Assembly: GCA_041739465.1 (NCBI GenBank)
Contig: JBGSNX010000069.1
Coordinates: forward strand, 34,585 to 98,584
Source: BOKV01 sp041739465
GTDB lineage: Bacteria > Pseudomonadota > Alphaproteobacteria > Rhizobiales > Rhizobiaceae
Direction: 5' to 3'
DNA length: 64,000 bases
Made by a program: the position numbers and the translations under genes. Below the pieces are notes generated by a model, which was given only the letters and a program-made list of their open reading frames with translations, did no database searches and had not been told where the DNA came from. Shown here piece by piece: positions 18,269-26,972 of this stretch; the first letter of the stretch is position 1; each line of letters starts with the position of its first letter.

Positions 18269-19651
18269 TCATTCCTCGCGGAATGCCTTGGCGAAACTGT
18301 CCTGAACCGGGCGGACCAGATATTCAAGGAAGGTGCGGTCGCCCGTCTTGATGAACGCATCAACCGGCATGCCGGGCTGGATCTGCCCCGGTTCGATTTC
18401 CGCCGGGAGATCGCCTGAAATCTCGAGGCGCGCGGTGTAATAGGGTTCGCGCGTGTTGGGATCGAGCAACCGGTCAGCGGAGATATAGCTCACTTTTGCC
18501 GCCACTTCGGGGGTGGTGCGGGCATTGAGCGCGGTGAAGCGCAAATTGGCTTCCTGGCCAACCTTCACGCCGTCCACATCCTGCGGAAGCACCTTTGCGT
18601 CAATGATAAGATCATTGGAAGTTGGCAGCAGTTCCAACACCGGTTCACCTGGCTTGATGATGCTGCCAACGGTATTCTTGGACAGTTTGACGATGATGCC
18701 GTCATCGGGCGCGCGTATCTCCGAGCGGGCAAGAATGTCGTCACGGGTCAGCAATTGCTCGCGCAGGTCACCAATTTTGGCGCGTAACTCGTTCACTTCG
18801 GCAGAGGCTGCTTCGCGCCGTTTCGCTTCAAGGCCCGCCCGTTGTTCGGCAAGTTCGGCAATTGAGGATTTGCGCTGGCCGATATTGGCAGTGATGCTGC
18901 CGAGCGCGCCCAGTGAATCCGCTTCGGCACGCTGCAAGGCATTGTACTGGCTGCGCGGTGTAAGGCCTTTTTTCAGCAGTTCGGCTTTGTCTTTCAATTC
19001 GTCGCGAACAACCGCAAGCTTGCGCTCTTCGGAAGTTTTCTGGATCTGCAAGCCCTCGATTTCCTCATTGGCAGCAATCACCCGCTGTTCGACGGCGGCC
19101 AGTTCGGTTTGATGCCGTTGCAGGCGGTTGGCAAATTCGGCGCGCTGCTGTTCCAGATCCCCTTCGACACCGGCTGTGCGCGCGCTGTTGACCACCTCGG
19201 GCGGCAATTCCATTTCGCTGCGGCCATCGCGCTCAGCCTGTGCGCGGGCGATCTGCGCTTCAGTGCCGATCAATGCGACCACAACCCGGTTGCGGTCGGC
19301 TGCCACACGGGTCGTATCAATGGACAGCAGTGATTCCCCGGCGCGAACCACCTGCCCTTCCCGCACATGGATTGTTGAAATGATGCCGCCCTCAAGGTGT
19401 TCAATAACCTTGTTCTGGCCTGCAGCTTGCACCACGCCGGTGGCAACCACTGCGCCTGACAACGGCGCCATTGCCGCCCAGATGCCGAAACCTGCAAAGA
19501 AAACCAAGGCTACGATCGCGCCAAAAATGGTCTGGTTGCCAATGCCGGTCGGCACCTTGTCCTGCCAGTTGCCACTGGCTTGTCCGCGGTCTGAAGACTT
19601 GGGTCCGCCCGAAGGCGCTGCAGGAATTTGCGAGGCGGTCAGCATGTTCAT
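18269..19651 (-). CDS. Type I secretion periplasmic adaptor (HlyD/PrtE family)
   Basis: A protein of about 460 residues. A cytoplasmic Ser/Gly-rich N-terminus is followed by one TM helix (IFGAIVALVFFAGFGIWAAMAPL), a lipoyl-type domain, a long alpha-helical coiled coil (residues about 120-290) and a C-terminal beta-barrel ending EYLVRPVQDSFAKAFREE, as in PrtE/LapC-type adaptors. It links the ABC transporter to an outer-membrane TolC channel. The ATG at 19651 overlaps the transporter stop as ATGA and is preferred for coupling; an in-frame ATG at 19678 would add nine residues. No RTX-type substrate gene is in the window. Confidence 0.9.
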   Translation of the reverse strand: MNMLTASQIPAAPSGGPKSSDRGQASGNWQDKVPTGIGNQTIFGAIVALVFFAGFGIWAAMAPLSGAVVATGVVQAAGQNKVIEHLEGGIISTIHVREGQVVRAGESLLSIDTTRVAADRNRVVVALIGTEAQIARAQAERDGRSEMELPPEVVNSARTAGVEGDLEQQRAEFANRLQRHQTELAAVEQRVIAANEEIEGLQIQKTSEERKLAVVRDELKDKAELLKKGLTPRSQYNALQRAEADSLGALGSITANIGQRKSSIAELAEQRAGLEAKRREAASAEVNELRAKIGDLREQLLTRDDILARSEIRAPDDGIIVKLSKNTVGSIIKPGEPVLELLPTSNDLIIDAKVLPQDVDGVKVGQEANLRFTALNARTTPEVAAKVSYISADRLLDPNTREPYYTARLEISGDLPAEIEPGQIQPGMPVDAFIKTGDRTFLEYLVRPVQDSFAKAFREE

Positions 19652-21402
19652 GATTGCGGGTCCACTTTCGCGCGCCATTCGGTAGCAGGACTCTTGCCGG
19701 GAACAGGTGGCCGGCCTTGCGGCGGCTTGTCTGGATTGTTCTTGCCGGAATGGCGCTGGAGAATGATGTCGCGTTCGTCATATTCCAGAATTGCGCCATT
19801 TTGCATGCGCATGATCTTGTCGACACCAGCCAGCACCATTTCGCGCTGCGTAATGACAAAAACTGTCACGCCGTTTTTCTTGGCGTCAGCCAGAGCACGC
19901 ATCAAGGCAAGCTCACCGACGCGGTCAAGGCTGGAATTTGGCTCATCAAGCACCAGGATGCGCGGAGAGCCGTACAGCGCGCGTGCAAGTCCGATGCGCT
20001 GCTTTTCACCGCCGGAAATTTGCACCCCGCCGGTGCCGATGACGGTGTCATAGCCGCGCGGCAGTTTCTGGATGAGGTCTTCAACGTGCGCAAGCTTTGC
20101 CGCTGCCACGATATCGGCATCGTCCGGCGAAGGCGCAAAGCGGGAAATGTTCTGCGCCACCGTGCCTGGAACCAGTTCGACATCCTGTGCAAGATAGCCG
20201 ATGTGCCGGCCAAGGTCTTCAGGATCCCAGTTGGCAATGTCGTGGCCGTCGATGCGCACATGGCCAGCGCGCGGAATGGCGGCGCCGACAATCATGCGGG
20301 CAAGGGTCGATTTTCCCGATCCCGATGGCCCCAGAACCGCGACCGACTTGCCCGGCTCAAGCACAAAGCTGACACGTGCAAGGATGGGCGGCTTGGCTGG
20401 GTCCGCCGGATTGACCTGCAACAGGTCAACGACTTCCAGATGCCCCTTGGGTGGTGGCAGTTTTGTGTATTGGTCGCGGCGGTCAGCCTTGTCCATGAAA
20501 GCGCGGGTTCGCTTCCAAGCCTGCAAGCCGGAGGCCAGATGGCGCCAGGAGCCGATGATCTGGTCAATCGGTTGCAGGGCGCGACCGGAAATCAGGGACG
20601 CGGCGAATATCATGCCTGCCGTCATTTCGCCCCGCAAAACAAGCATCGCGCCATACCCCAGCATCGCTATCTGCAGGCCAAGCCGTAGAATGCGCGAAAG
20701 GCCGGCAAACCAGGCATTTTGCCGAGCCGCAATATCGGCAGCCACCAGCGAGCGGGCATGAACGTCACCCCAGCCATTGACGACATTGCTGACCATGCCC
20801 ATGGCCACGAGGCTGTCGGCGGTGCGGGCAAGGTATTCGGCGCGTTGGGCGGCGGCGACGGTGAGGTCGCCCTGGTCCTTGTTGGCCTTTGCAAGAGCCA
20901 TCTGGTTAACTACGGCGACAATGGTCAGCAGCACCGCGCCACCCAGGGTGAGCCAGAACAGCGCCGGGTGGATCAAATACATGATTGCGATGAAGATAAC
21001 GCCGAACGGCAAGTCCAGCAGGCCAAAGACCACCTTGGAAGACAACAAGCCGCGCAGCGATGCGATGTCCCGCAAGGGCTGGGCATTGCCGCCATTTGCC
21101 GGACCGGCGCGAATGATGGTGCGCAACGCAAGATCGGAAAGGCCGGTGTCGAAGCGTGCGGCGGCCCGATTGGCAATCACTGCTCGCACGACCTCCAAAA
21201 GGCCGAACACGACCAACGAAAACACCACCAGCAAGGTCAGGAACAACAGCGTGTCGGTGCTTTGTGACGGCAATACACGATCATAGACCTGCAACATGTA
21301 GATGGGCTGAGCCAGCAAAAGCAGGTTTGTCAGCAGCGAAAACGCCGCCAAAATCCAGAGCGTGTTGCGAAAATCGCGTTCCACCTTCTGGATGGTTGTC
21401 AT
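19648..21402 (-). CDS. Type I secretion ABC transporter (PrtD family)
   Basis: A 584-residue transporter that exports an unfolded protein substrate in one step, typically an RTX protease or adhesin. The N-terminal membrane domain has about six helices. The nucleotide-binding domain carries Walker A GPSGSGKST, signature SGGEKQRIGLARALY, Walker B ILVLDEPNSSLD and a switch His-type region (VITQRE). No N-terminal C39 peptidase domain is present, consistent with the PrtD rather than the bacteriocin class. It overlaps the adaptor gene downstream and is the first gene of the operon. The outer-membrane component and substrate are not encoded nearby. Confidence 0.9.
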   Translation of the reverse strand: MTTIQKVERDFRNTLWILAAFSLLTNLLLLAQPIYMLQVYDRVLPSQSTDTLLFLTLLVVFSLVVFGLLEVVRAVIANRAAARFDTGLSDLALRTIIRAGPANGGNAQPLRDIASLRGLLSSKVVFGLLDLPFGVIFIAIMYLIHPALFWLTLGGAVLLTIVAVVNQMALAKANKDQGDLTVAAAQRAEYLARTADSLVAMGMVSNVVNGWGDVHARSLVAADIAARQNAWFAGLSRILRLGLQIAMLGYGAMLVLRGEMTAGMIFAASLISGRALQPIDQIIGSWRHLASGLQAWKRTRAFMDKADRRDQYTKLPPPKGHLEVVDLLQVNPADPAKPPILARVSFVLEPGKSVAVLGPSGSGKSTLARMIVGAAIPRAGHVRIDGHDIANWDPEDLGRHIGYLAQDVELVPGTVAQNISRFAPSPDDADIVAAAKLAHVEDLIQKLPRGYDTVIGTGGVQISGGEKQRIGLARALYGSPRILVLDEPNSSLDRVGELALMRALADAKKNGVTVFVITQREMVLAGVDKIMRMQNGAILEYDERDIILQRHSGKNNPDKPPQGRPPVPGKSPATEWRAKVDPQS

Positions 21403-21529
21403 GATCGTTCCCCGTGAAGGCGTTTGATGGCTGAATCAGCAGCCAGAACAGGTAATAAACCGTCCTGACGCAAAGCTACGGGTTTTGAGCTTAGCGCCCC
21501 AACCTTAATTCACAGTGCATGAAATCGTA

Positions 21530-21559
21530 TAAAAAGTGGCGGCAAACCTGCCGCCACTT
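21530..21559 (-). terminator. Intrinsic terminator after mscL
   Basis: A perfect 11-bp stem (21534-21544 with 21549-21559) with a 4-nt loop is followed, on the minus strand, by a run of five T. It lies 13 bp past the mscL stop codon and also isolates mscL from the type I secretion operon. Confidence 0.88.
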
Positions 21560-21571
21560 GTGTTTGAAAGA

Positions 21572-22024
21572 CTATTTTTTAGCTGCCGGAGCTTTTGCCT
21601 TTGGTGCCGCGGTCTGGCTGGCAAGGATATCGCGGATTTCGCCCAGAAGGTTTTCCTGCGGGGTTGGGCCTGCTGGTTCTGCGGCGGCTGGTGGCGGCAT
21701 CAAGCGGTTGATCATCTTGACCATCATGAAAATGATGAAACCAAGGATGAGGAAGTTGATGATGGCGGTAAAGAATGCGCCCCATGCCAGAACCGGTCCC
21801 TGCTCCTTTGCAGCCGCCAGAGTGGTGGCTGTCACTGCGCTGCTGAGCGGCAGGAAGTAATTGTTGAAGTCGGCGCTGCCAATCATGCCGACGATCGGCA
21901 TGATCACGTCTGCGGTCAACGAACTTACGATAGTTCCAAACGCGCCGCCGATGATAACGCCAACGGCGAGATCCATGACGTTGCCGCGCATGATGAATGC
22001 CTTGAATTCACTTGCAAGTGACAT
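21572..22024 (-). CDS. mscL: Large-conductance mechanosensitive channel
   Basis: A 150-residue MscL with the N-terminal amphipathic helix and the pore-lining first TM helix (FIMRGNVMDLAVGVIIGGAFGTIV). A periplasmic loop, the second TM helix and an Ala/Lys-rich C-terminal tail follow. It opens under membrane tension to release solutes on hypo-osmotic shock. It is a single-gene unit ended by a strong terminator and divergent from the histidine kinase gene. Confidence 0.97.
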   Translation of the reverse strand: MSLASEFKAFIMRGNVMDLAVGVIIGGAFGTIVSSLTADVIMPIVGMIGSADFNNYFLPLSSAVTATTLAAAKEQGPVLAWGAFFTAIINFLILGFIIFMMVKMINRLMPPPAAAEPAGPTPQENLLGEIRDILASQTAAPKAKAPAAKK

Positions 22025-22141
22025 GCTTATCCCCTTTTCAGTTACTGCGTGCCAACTTGCTGAAGACCATCTTGCAGCGCCCGTGCTGGCAATCCGCAGG
22101 AAGAATCTCCCAGATTCCTGCCCACGTCGAACGCTCTATAG

Positions 22142-22165
22142 CGTTAAGTTTACCTTTCGTTAAGT
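22142..22165 (+). repeat. Direct repeat CGTTAAGT in the mscL / kinase intergenic region
   Basis: CGTTAAGT occurs at 22142-22149 and again at 22158-22165, starting 16 bp apart, in the 293-bp divergent promoter region between mscL and the CrbS-type kinase. It could be a binding site for a regulator, but no family is recognised and chance is possible. Confidence 0.3.
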
Positions 22166-22317
22166 CGGCAAGTGCCTGCCCTAACGTTTTGACCGCCGAT
22201 TTGCGGGCCGATGTCTCGAATCGACAATATGTGGACATGCTGCAAGGCTTGCGACAATGATGTGTTGAGGTCGCAAATGTCGGGATGGCCAACCGGCTTT
22301 GCGGGGAGGAATGAGGC

Positions 22318-25300
22318 ATGATTCAGGGTTGGGCCGTTATCGGAACGGCATTTTTATACCTGCTGGCATTGTTTGCCGTCGCCAGCTATGGCGACCGCAG
22401 GCGCAGCGACAACGGCATTTCAAGCCGCCCGAACATCTATGCATTTTCCCTGGCCATCTACTGCACGACATGGACTTTTTTCGGTTCGGTCGGTCTGGCG
22501 GCATCCAGCGGACTTTCTTTCCTTGCGATCTATGTCGGCCCGATCCTCATAATCACCCTGGGCTATCCGCTTGTTTCGCGCATCATCCAGCTTTCCAAGG
22601 CGGAACGCATCACTTCAATCGCCGACTTTCTGGGCGCGCGCTACGGCAAGAGCGTCCCGGTTGCGGCTGTCGCAACAATCATTGCCGTGGTTGGAACCAT
22701 TCCCTACATCGCCTTGCAGCTGAAGGCCGTTTCCACGTCGGTATCTTTGCTGATCGCCCATTATGGCGGACTGGAAATTGCAGCCTTCGGCGCACAGGGC
22801 GAAATCTCGATCCTCATTGCCATCACGCTTGCGCTGTTCACCATCCTTTTCGGCACGCGACATGCCGATGCGACCGTACTCCAGGATGGCCTGTTGCTGG
22901 CAGTTTCGCTGGAATCCGTCATCAAGCTTGCTGCATTTCTGGCAGTTGGCACGTATGTCACCTTTTTCGTTTTCAATGGGATTGGTGACCTTTGGCAGCA
23001 GGCGGTGGCCAATCCCCAGGTTTCGCAGATGCTGGATCGCGGTTTTGATTATGGCAATTTTGCCATTCTCACCTTGCTCAGCACGCTGGTCTTCCTGCTT
23101 CTTCCAAGACAGTTCCACGTGACCGTTGTCGAAAATCATTCGCCGGGGGAACTTGTAAGGGCGCGCTGGCTGTTCCCGCTCTACCTTGTCGGCATCAATC
23201 TTTTCGTGTTGCCGATTGCCGCTGCCGGTCTCATCAAATTCGGGGACAGCGTGACGGCCGACAATTTTGTCTTGCTGTTGCCGATGTCGGGCGGCAGCGA
23301 AATCATTTCGATTTTCACCTTCCTTGGCGGGCTTTCAGCCGGTGCGGCGATGGTGGTGGTGGCGTGTGTTGCGCTTGCAATCATGATCTCCAACAACCTT
23401 GTCCTGCCGCTGATCCTGCGCCACCAGGAAGCAGACCGCGCCACAGGCTCGGTAGACATGGAACAGTCGATCCTGAAAATCCGGCGCTCGGCAATCATGG
23501 TCCTGCTGTTTTTCGGCTATGTCTATTATCGCACCGCCGACAATTCGCAGGCGCTGGCCTCCATCGGCCTCGTATCGTTTGCCGCCATTGCGCAATTGTC
23601 GCCCTCCTTCTTTGGTGGTCTTTTCTGGGGCAGGGCAAATGCACGCGGCGCAATTCTCGGCATGACCTGTGGCATCGCAGTGTGGACCTACACATTGCTT
23701 TTGCCCACGCTGCTTGATCCGACGCACTGGCTGATTGCACAGGGCCCGCTGCCATCGGGTATCTTGAAGCCCAATGCCCTGTTCTTCTTCGAACTCTCAC
23801 CAATTGCAAATGGGGTGTTGTGGAGTCTTGCCATAAACACCATGGCGCTGATTGCCGGCTCTTTGAGCAAACGCCCCACAGCCTCGGAGACCACACAGTC
23901 AAACATTTTTGTGGCGCAACGGCAGCCGTCGGCAATTTCGCGCCGGTTCGGAGCCGCACGTGTCAACATCGGCGAATTGCAAAAGACAGTGGCGCGGTAT
24001 CTGGGTTCGCGCCGGACAGAGCGGGCTTTTGACGATTACTGGTCGAAACTTGGAAGGCTGCCCAAGGCGAGCGACCCGGTTGACCAGCCATTGCTGCGCT
24101 TTTCCGAGCAATTGCTCGCCAGCGCCATCGGCTCTTCATCGTCCCGGCTGGTGCACACAATCCTGCTCAAACGCCATGAAGTGGCATCACCAGCTTCCAT
24201 AAAGCTGCTCGACCAAGCAACGGAAGCAATCCAGTTCAACCGCGACGTCCTTCAGACAGCGCTTGACCAGCTTGATCAGGGGATCACGGTCTTTGATTCC
24301 GAGTTCAGGCTGGCATTTTGGAACAACCGCTTCCGCAAGCTTCTTTCGCTGCCTTCCAGCGTTGGACAGGCCGGCATTTCAATCAATGACATCGTCAGCC
24401 AGATTTCGGCAACCCACGGGCTTTCGCAACAGGGCATCGACGATGATGAGTTGGCAGACAGGGTGCTGCATGCCGACCAACCATGGTTGCTGGCGCTCAA
24501 CGCATCCGAGCGGATTGTCGAAATCAGAACCGCACCCATGCCAGGCGGTGGCGTGGTTGTGACCTGGCATGACATCACCGACCGAATCCTGGTGGCAGAA
24601 GCGCTGCGAGAAGCAAATGAAACCCTGGAGCGCCGTGTTGAAGAGCGCACCAGTGAACTCGTCAAGGCCAACCAGAAACTGGAACGGGCGACGCGCGCTG
24701 CCGACCAGGCCAATGCCAGCAAAACCCGTTTTCTGGCGGCGGCAGGCCATGACATCTTGCAGCCGCTGAATGCCGCAAGGCTCTATTCATCCACACTTCT
24801 GGAGCGCGTTGAAAACAGCAGCGAGGAAAGCCTTGTAAACAACATTGGCAAATCTCTGGAATCGGTTGAGGAAATTCTGGGCGCAGTGCTGGCCATCTCG
24901 CGCCTTGACACAGGCAAGCATGAGAGCAAGCCGATCGCCTATCCGGTTCGCCGTCTGTTTGACCAGATGGAAGTCGAATTTGCCCCGGTGGCGCGCGAAA
25001 AGGGATTGGAGTTGACGTTTGTGGACAGTTCGCGCTGGCTGCGGTCAGACCCGGCGTTGCTTCGCCGCCTTTTGCAAAACCTTGTCTCCAACGCCATCAA
25101 ATACACGCCGCATGGTCGGGTCCTGATAGGGTGCAGACGAGCAGGACCCAATCTGCGCATAGAGGTACTTGATACCGGCATCGGCATTGCGGAGGCGGAC
25201 CACCGCAGCATTTTCACCGAGTTCCGCAGGCTGCAAAGCGGTGCAAAGCAAGCGCCCGGTCTTGGCCTTGGGCTTTCCATCGTCGAGCGCATTGCCCAGG

Positions 25301-25821
25301 TTCTGGGCCACAAGGTCTCGTTGCGTTCACTGCCGGGCAAGGGAACGCGCTTTACTGTCACCGTACCAACCGCCCCCGCGCAAGCTGACACCCTTGTCAG
25401 GCTGGAAGACTCGCAACGCGTGACCGGGCAGAAACTGGAAGGACTGATCGTTCTTTGCATCGACAACGATGCATCGATCCTCCAGGGCATGGCCGGGTTG
25501 CTTGGGCAGTGGGGCTGTCTTGTGCACACCGCTCTCGACACCGATGGCGCGCTGGCAGCCATCAAGGGCATGGAAGGACGCCCGGACATCGTTCTGGCCG
25601 ATTACCACCTTGAATCGGGTACGGGGATTGAAGCCATCGAGGCCATCCGCGCAGCGCATGGAAATGAGACGCCGTGCGTCCTTGTCACGGCAGATCGCTC
25701 GCCCTCGGTCAAAGCCGAAGCTGACCGGTTGGGCGTGGCCATCCTCAACAAGCCGGTTCGCCCGGCAGGTTTGCGGTCTGTGCTGTCGTTGGGACTGGCG
25801 AGGCGGGAAGCAGCAGAATGA
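22318..25821 (+). CDS. CrbS-type hybrid histidine kinase with SLC5 transporter domain
   Basis: A 1167-residue sensor. Residues about 1-490 form a sodium/solute symporter (SLC5-like) domain of roughly 13 helices. A linker matching the STAC region, a PAS-like domain (about 635-745) and a coiled coil follow. The dimerisation domain holds the phospho-His at 811 (AGHDILQPLNA). Then come the ATPase domain (NLVSNAIKYT, DTGIGI, GLGLGLSIV) and a receiver domain with phospho-Asp 1095 (LADYHLES). This layout is that of CrbS, which with CrbR controls acetate uptake and acetyl-CoA synthetase genes in gammaproteobacteria. The LuxR-type partner is encoded convergently 24 bp away. The ligand is inferred by analogy. 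Confidence 0.9.
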   Translation: MIQGWAVIGTAFLYLLALFAVASYGDRRRSDNGISSRPNIYAFSLAIYCTTWTFFGSVGLAASSGLSFLAIYVGPILIITLGYPLVSRIIQLSKAERITSIADFLGARYGKSVPVAAVATIIAVVGTIPYIALQLKAVSTSVSLLIAHYGGLEIAAFGAQGEISILIAITLALFTILFGTRHADATVLQDGLLLAVSLESVIKLAAFLAVGTYVTFFVFNGIGDLWQQAVANPQVSQMLDRGFDYGNFAILTLLSTLVFLLLPRQFHVTVVENHSPGELVRARWLFPLYLVGINLFVLPIAAAGLIKFGDSVTADNFVLLLPMSGGSEIISIFTFLGGLSAGAAMVVVACVALAIMISNNLVLPLILRHQEADRATGSVDMEQSILKIRRSAIMVLLFFGYVYYRTADNSQALASIGLVSFAAIAQLSPSFFGGLFWGRANARGAILGMTCGIAVWTYTLLLPTLLDPTHWLIAQGPLPSGILKPNALFFFELSPIANGVLWSLAINTMALIAGSLSKRPTASETTQSNIFVAQRQPSAISRRFGAARVNIGELQKTVARYLGSRRTERAFDDYWSKLGRLPKASDPVDQPLLRFSEQLLASAIGSSSSRLVHTILLKRHEVASPASIKLLDQATEAIQFNRDVLQTALDQLDQGITVFDSEFRLAFWNNRFRKLLSLPSSVGQAGISINDIVSQISATHGLSQQGIDDDELADRVLHADQPWLLALNASERIVEIRTAPMPGGGVVVTWHDITDRILVAEALREANETLERRVEERTSELVKANQKLERATRAADQANASKTRFLAAAGHDILQPLNAARLYSSTLLERVENSSEESLVNNIGKSLESVEEILGAVLAISRLDTGKHESKPIAYPVRRLFDQMEVEFAPVAREKGLELTFVDSSRWLRSDPALLRRLLQNLVSNAIKYTPHGRVLIGCRRAGPNLRIEVLDTGIGIAEADHRSIFTEFRRLQSGAKQAPGLGLGLSIVERIAQVLGHKVSLRSLPGKGTRFTVTVPTAPAQADTLVRLEDSQRVTGQKLEGLIVLCIDNDASILQGMAGLLGQWGCLVHTALDTDGALAAIKGMEGRPDIVLADYHLESGTGIEAIEAIRAAHGNETPCVLVTADRSPSVKAEADRLGVAILNKPVRPAGLRSVLSLGLARREAAE

Positions 25822-25845
25822 TCTTGGCAGCGTGAAGCTGACCAG

Positions 25846-26511
25846 TCAGGCGTTCGCCGTGCCAATTCCTGGTGCTGCAAGGCCAAGGCGTCCCAGTGCA
25901 ATCACAGCCTGGGTGCGACTATCCACACCCAGTTTCAGCAGAACAGCTGATACATGGGCTTTCACGGTGGCCTCGGATACCCCAAGTTCATAGGCAATCT
26001 GCTTGTTGAGCAGACCTTCGCCAAGCATTGAAAGAACCCGGTTCTGCTGCGGCGTAAGCGTTTGCAGGCGGTGGATGAGCTCGCCCATCTCGCGGTCGTC
26101 GGAATTGCCGATGTCGATGTCGGATGGGACCCAGACATTGCCTTCAAGCACGCTGGCAATGGCCTCACGGATGTGTTCGGCAGAAGCTGACTTGGTGATG
26201 TAACCAGAAGCGCCAATGTCCAGCGACCGGCGGATGGTCGATGCTTCTTCGTTGGCTGAAACAATTACCACCGGTACCGCCGGCCATGACGAGCGAAGCC
26301 GCAAGAGGCCGGAAAGTCCGTTGTTGCCGGGCATGTTCAGGTCGAGCAGCACGAGTTCCGCATCAGGAATTTTCTCAAGAAGCTTTTCCACTTCTTCGAA
26401 TGCTGCAGCCATTTCGACGCGATAGGTTGAGCCAAGTCCCTCGATTGCCTGCCTCAAGGCATCGCGAAACAACGGATGATCGTCTGCGACTATGATAGCG
26501 CCCAGCGTCAT
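25846..26511 (-). CDS. LuxR/NarL-type response regulator, CrbR-like
   Basis: A 221-residue response regulator. The receiver domain has the acidic pair DD near residue 10, phospho-Asp 57 (LVLLDLNMPG) and the conserved Lys in GYITKSA. The C-terminal LuxR helix-turn-helix reads LTPQQNRVLSMLGEGLLNKQIAYELGV across two helices. It is the likely partner of the convergent CrbS-type kinase. The ATG at 26511 is chosen; an ATG five codons upstream also has no better ribosome site. In other bacteria CrbR activates acs and acetate uptake; candidate targets here include the symporter genes that start at 26698. Confidence 0.88.
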   Translation of the reverse strand: MTLGAIIVADDHPLFRDALRQAIEGLGSTYRVEMAAAFEEVEKLLEKIPDAELVLLDLNMPGNNGLSGLLRLRSSWPAVPVVIVSANEEASTIRRSLDIGASGYITKSASAEHIREAIASVLEGNVWVPSDIDIGNSDDREMGELIHRLQTLTPQQNRVLSMLGEGLLNKQIAYELGVSEATVKAHVSAVLLKLGVDSRTQAVIALGRLGLAAPGIGTANA

Positions 26512-26697
26512 CTTCCCTCCCGGCATGGCATGCCCGTTTTCCCCGCTAAACTATCCTGCTCGGGCGCACAAAATGCAAGCGTCCTGTTTCAATTGCCCGC
26601 GATGGCGAATATTAGGATACGACTTTGCGGCCCCCTCACACCACAAGCACAACCGTGCTAGAAGGCAAACGCAAGCAGCGCACCCGATAGGGGCAAA

Positions 26698-26970
26698 ATG
26701 GGGATTGTGAAATTGCCTGTTCGAAATCCCGAAAGATGGTGGAAAAATACGCGTTGGCTCGTTTGGCCGGCGGCACTGGTCATGTTGATTGCAGCCATGG
26801 CGGCGGCAGGCGTGGGTGACTTGAAATCAGGCTGGACGGTATCAGGCTTGCCGGTCTTGGGCTTCCTGGCCTTGTGTGTTTTGCCGTTCGGCTTGGCCGG
26901 AGCAGTCTACTGGCTGGCCTTGCGCCAGGAGAAAGTCGACCGCCAACATTCGGTCTGGGAAAGCCGCTAA
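26698..26970 (+). CDS. Small two-TM symporter partner (DUF4212-like)
   Basis: A 90-residue protein with two hydrophobic segments (about 20-37 and 48-70) and a charged C-terminus (LRQEKVDRQHSVWESR). It lies 2 bp before an SLC5 symporter gene, a pairing typical of DUF4212 small subunits of acetate-type symporters. The C-terminal pattern also resembles that family, but overall similarity is modest and the call is mainly positional. Confidence 0.6.
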   Translation: MGIVKLPVRNPERWWKNTRWLVWPAALVMLIAAMAAAGVGDLKSGWTVSGLPVLGFLALCVLPFGLAGAVYWLALRQEKVDRQHSVWESR

Positions 26971-26972
26971 CG

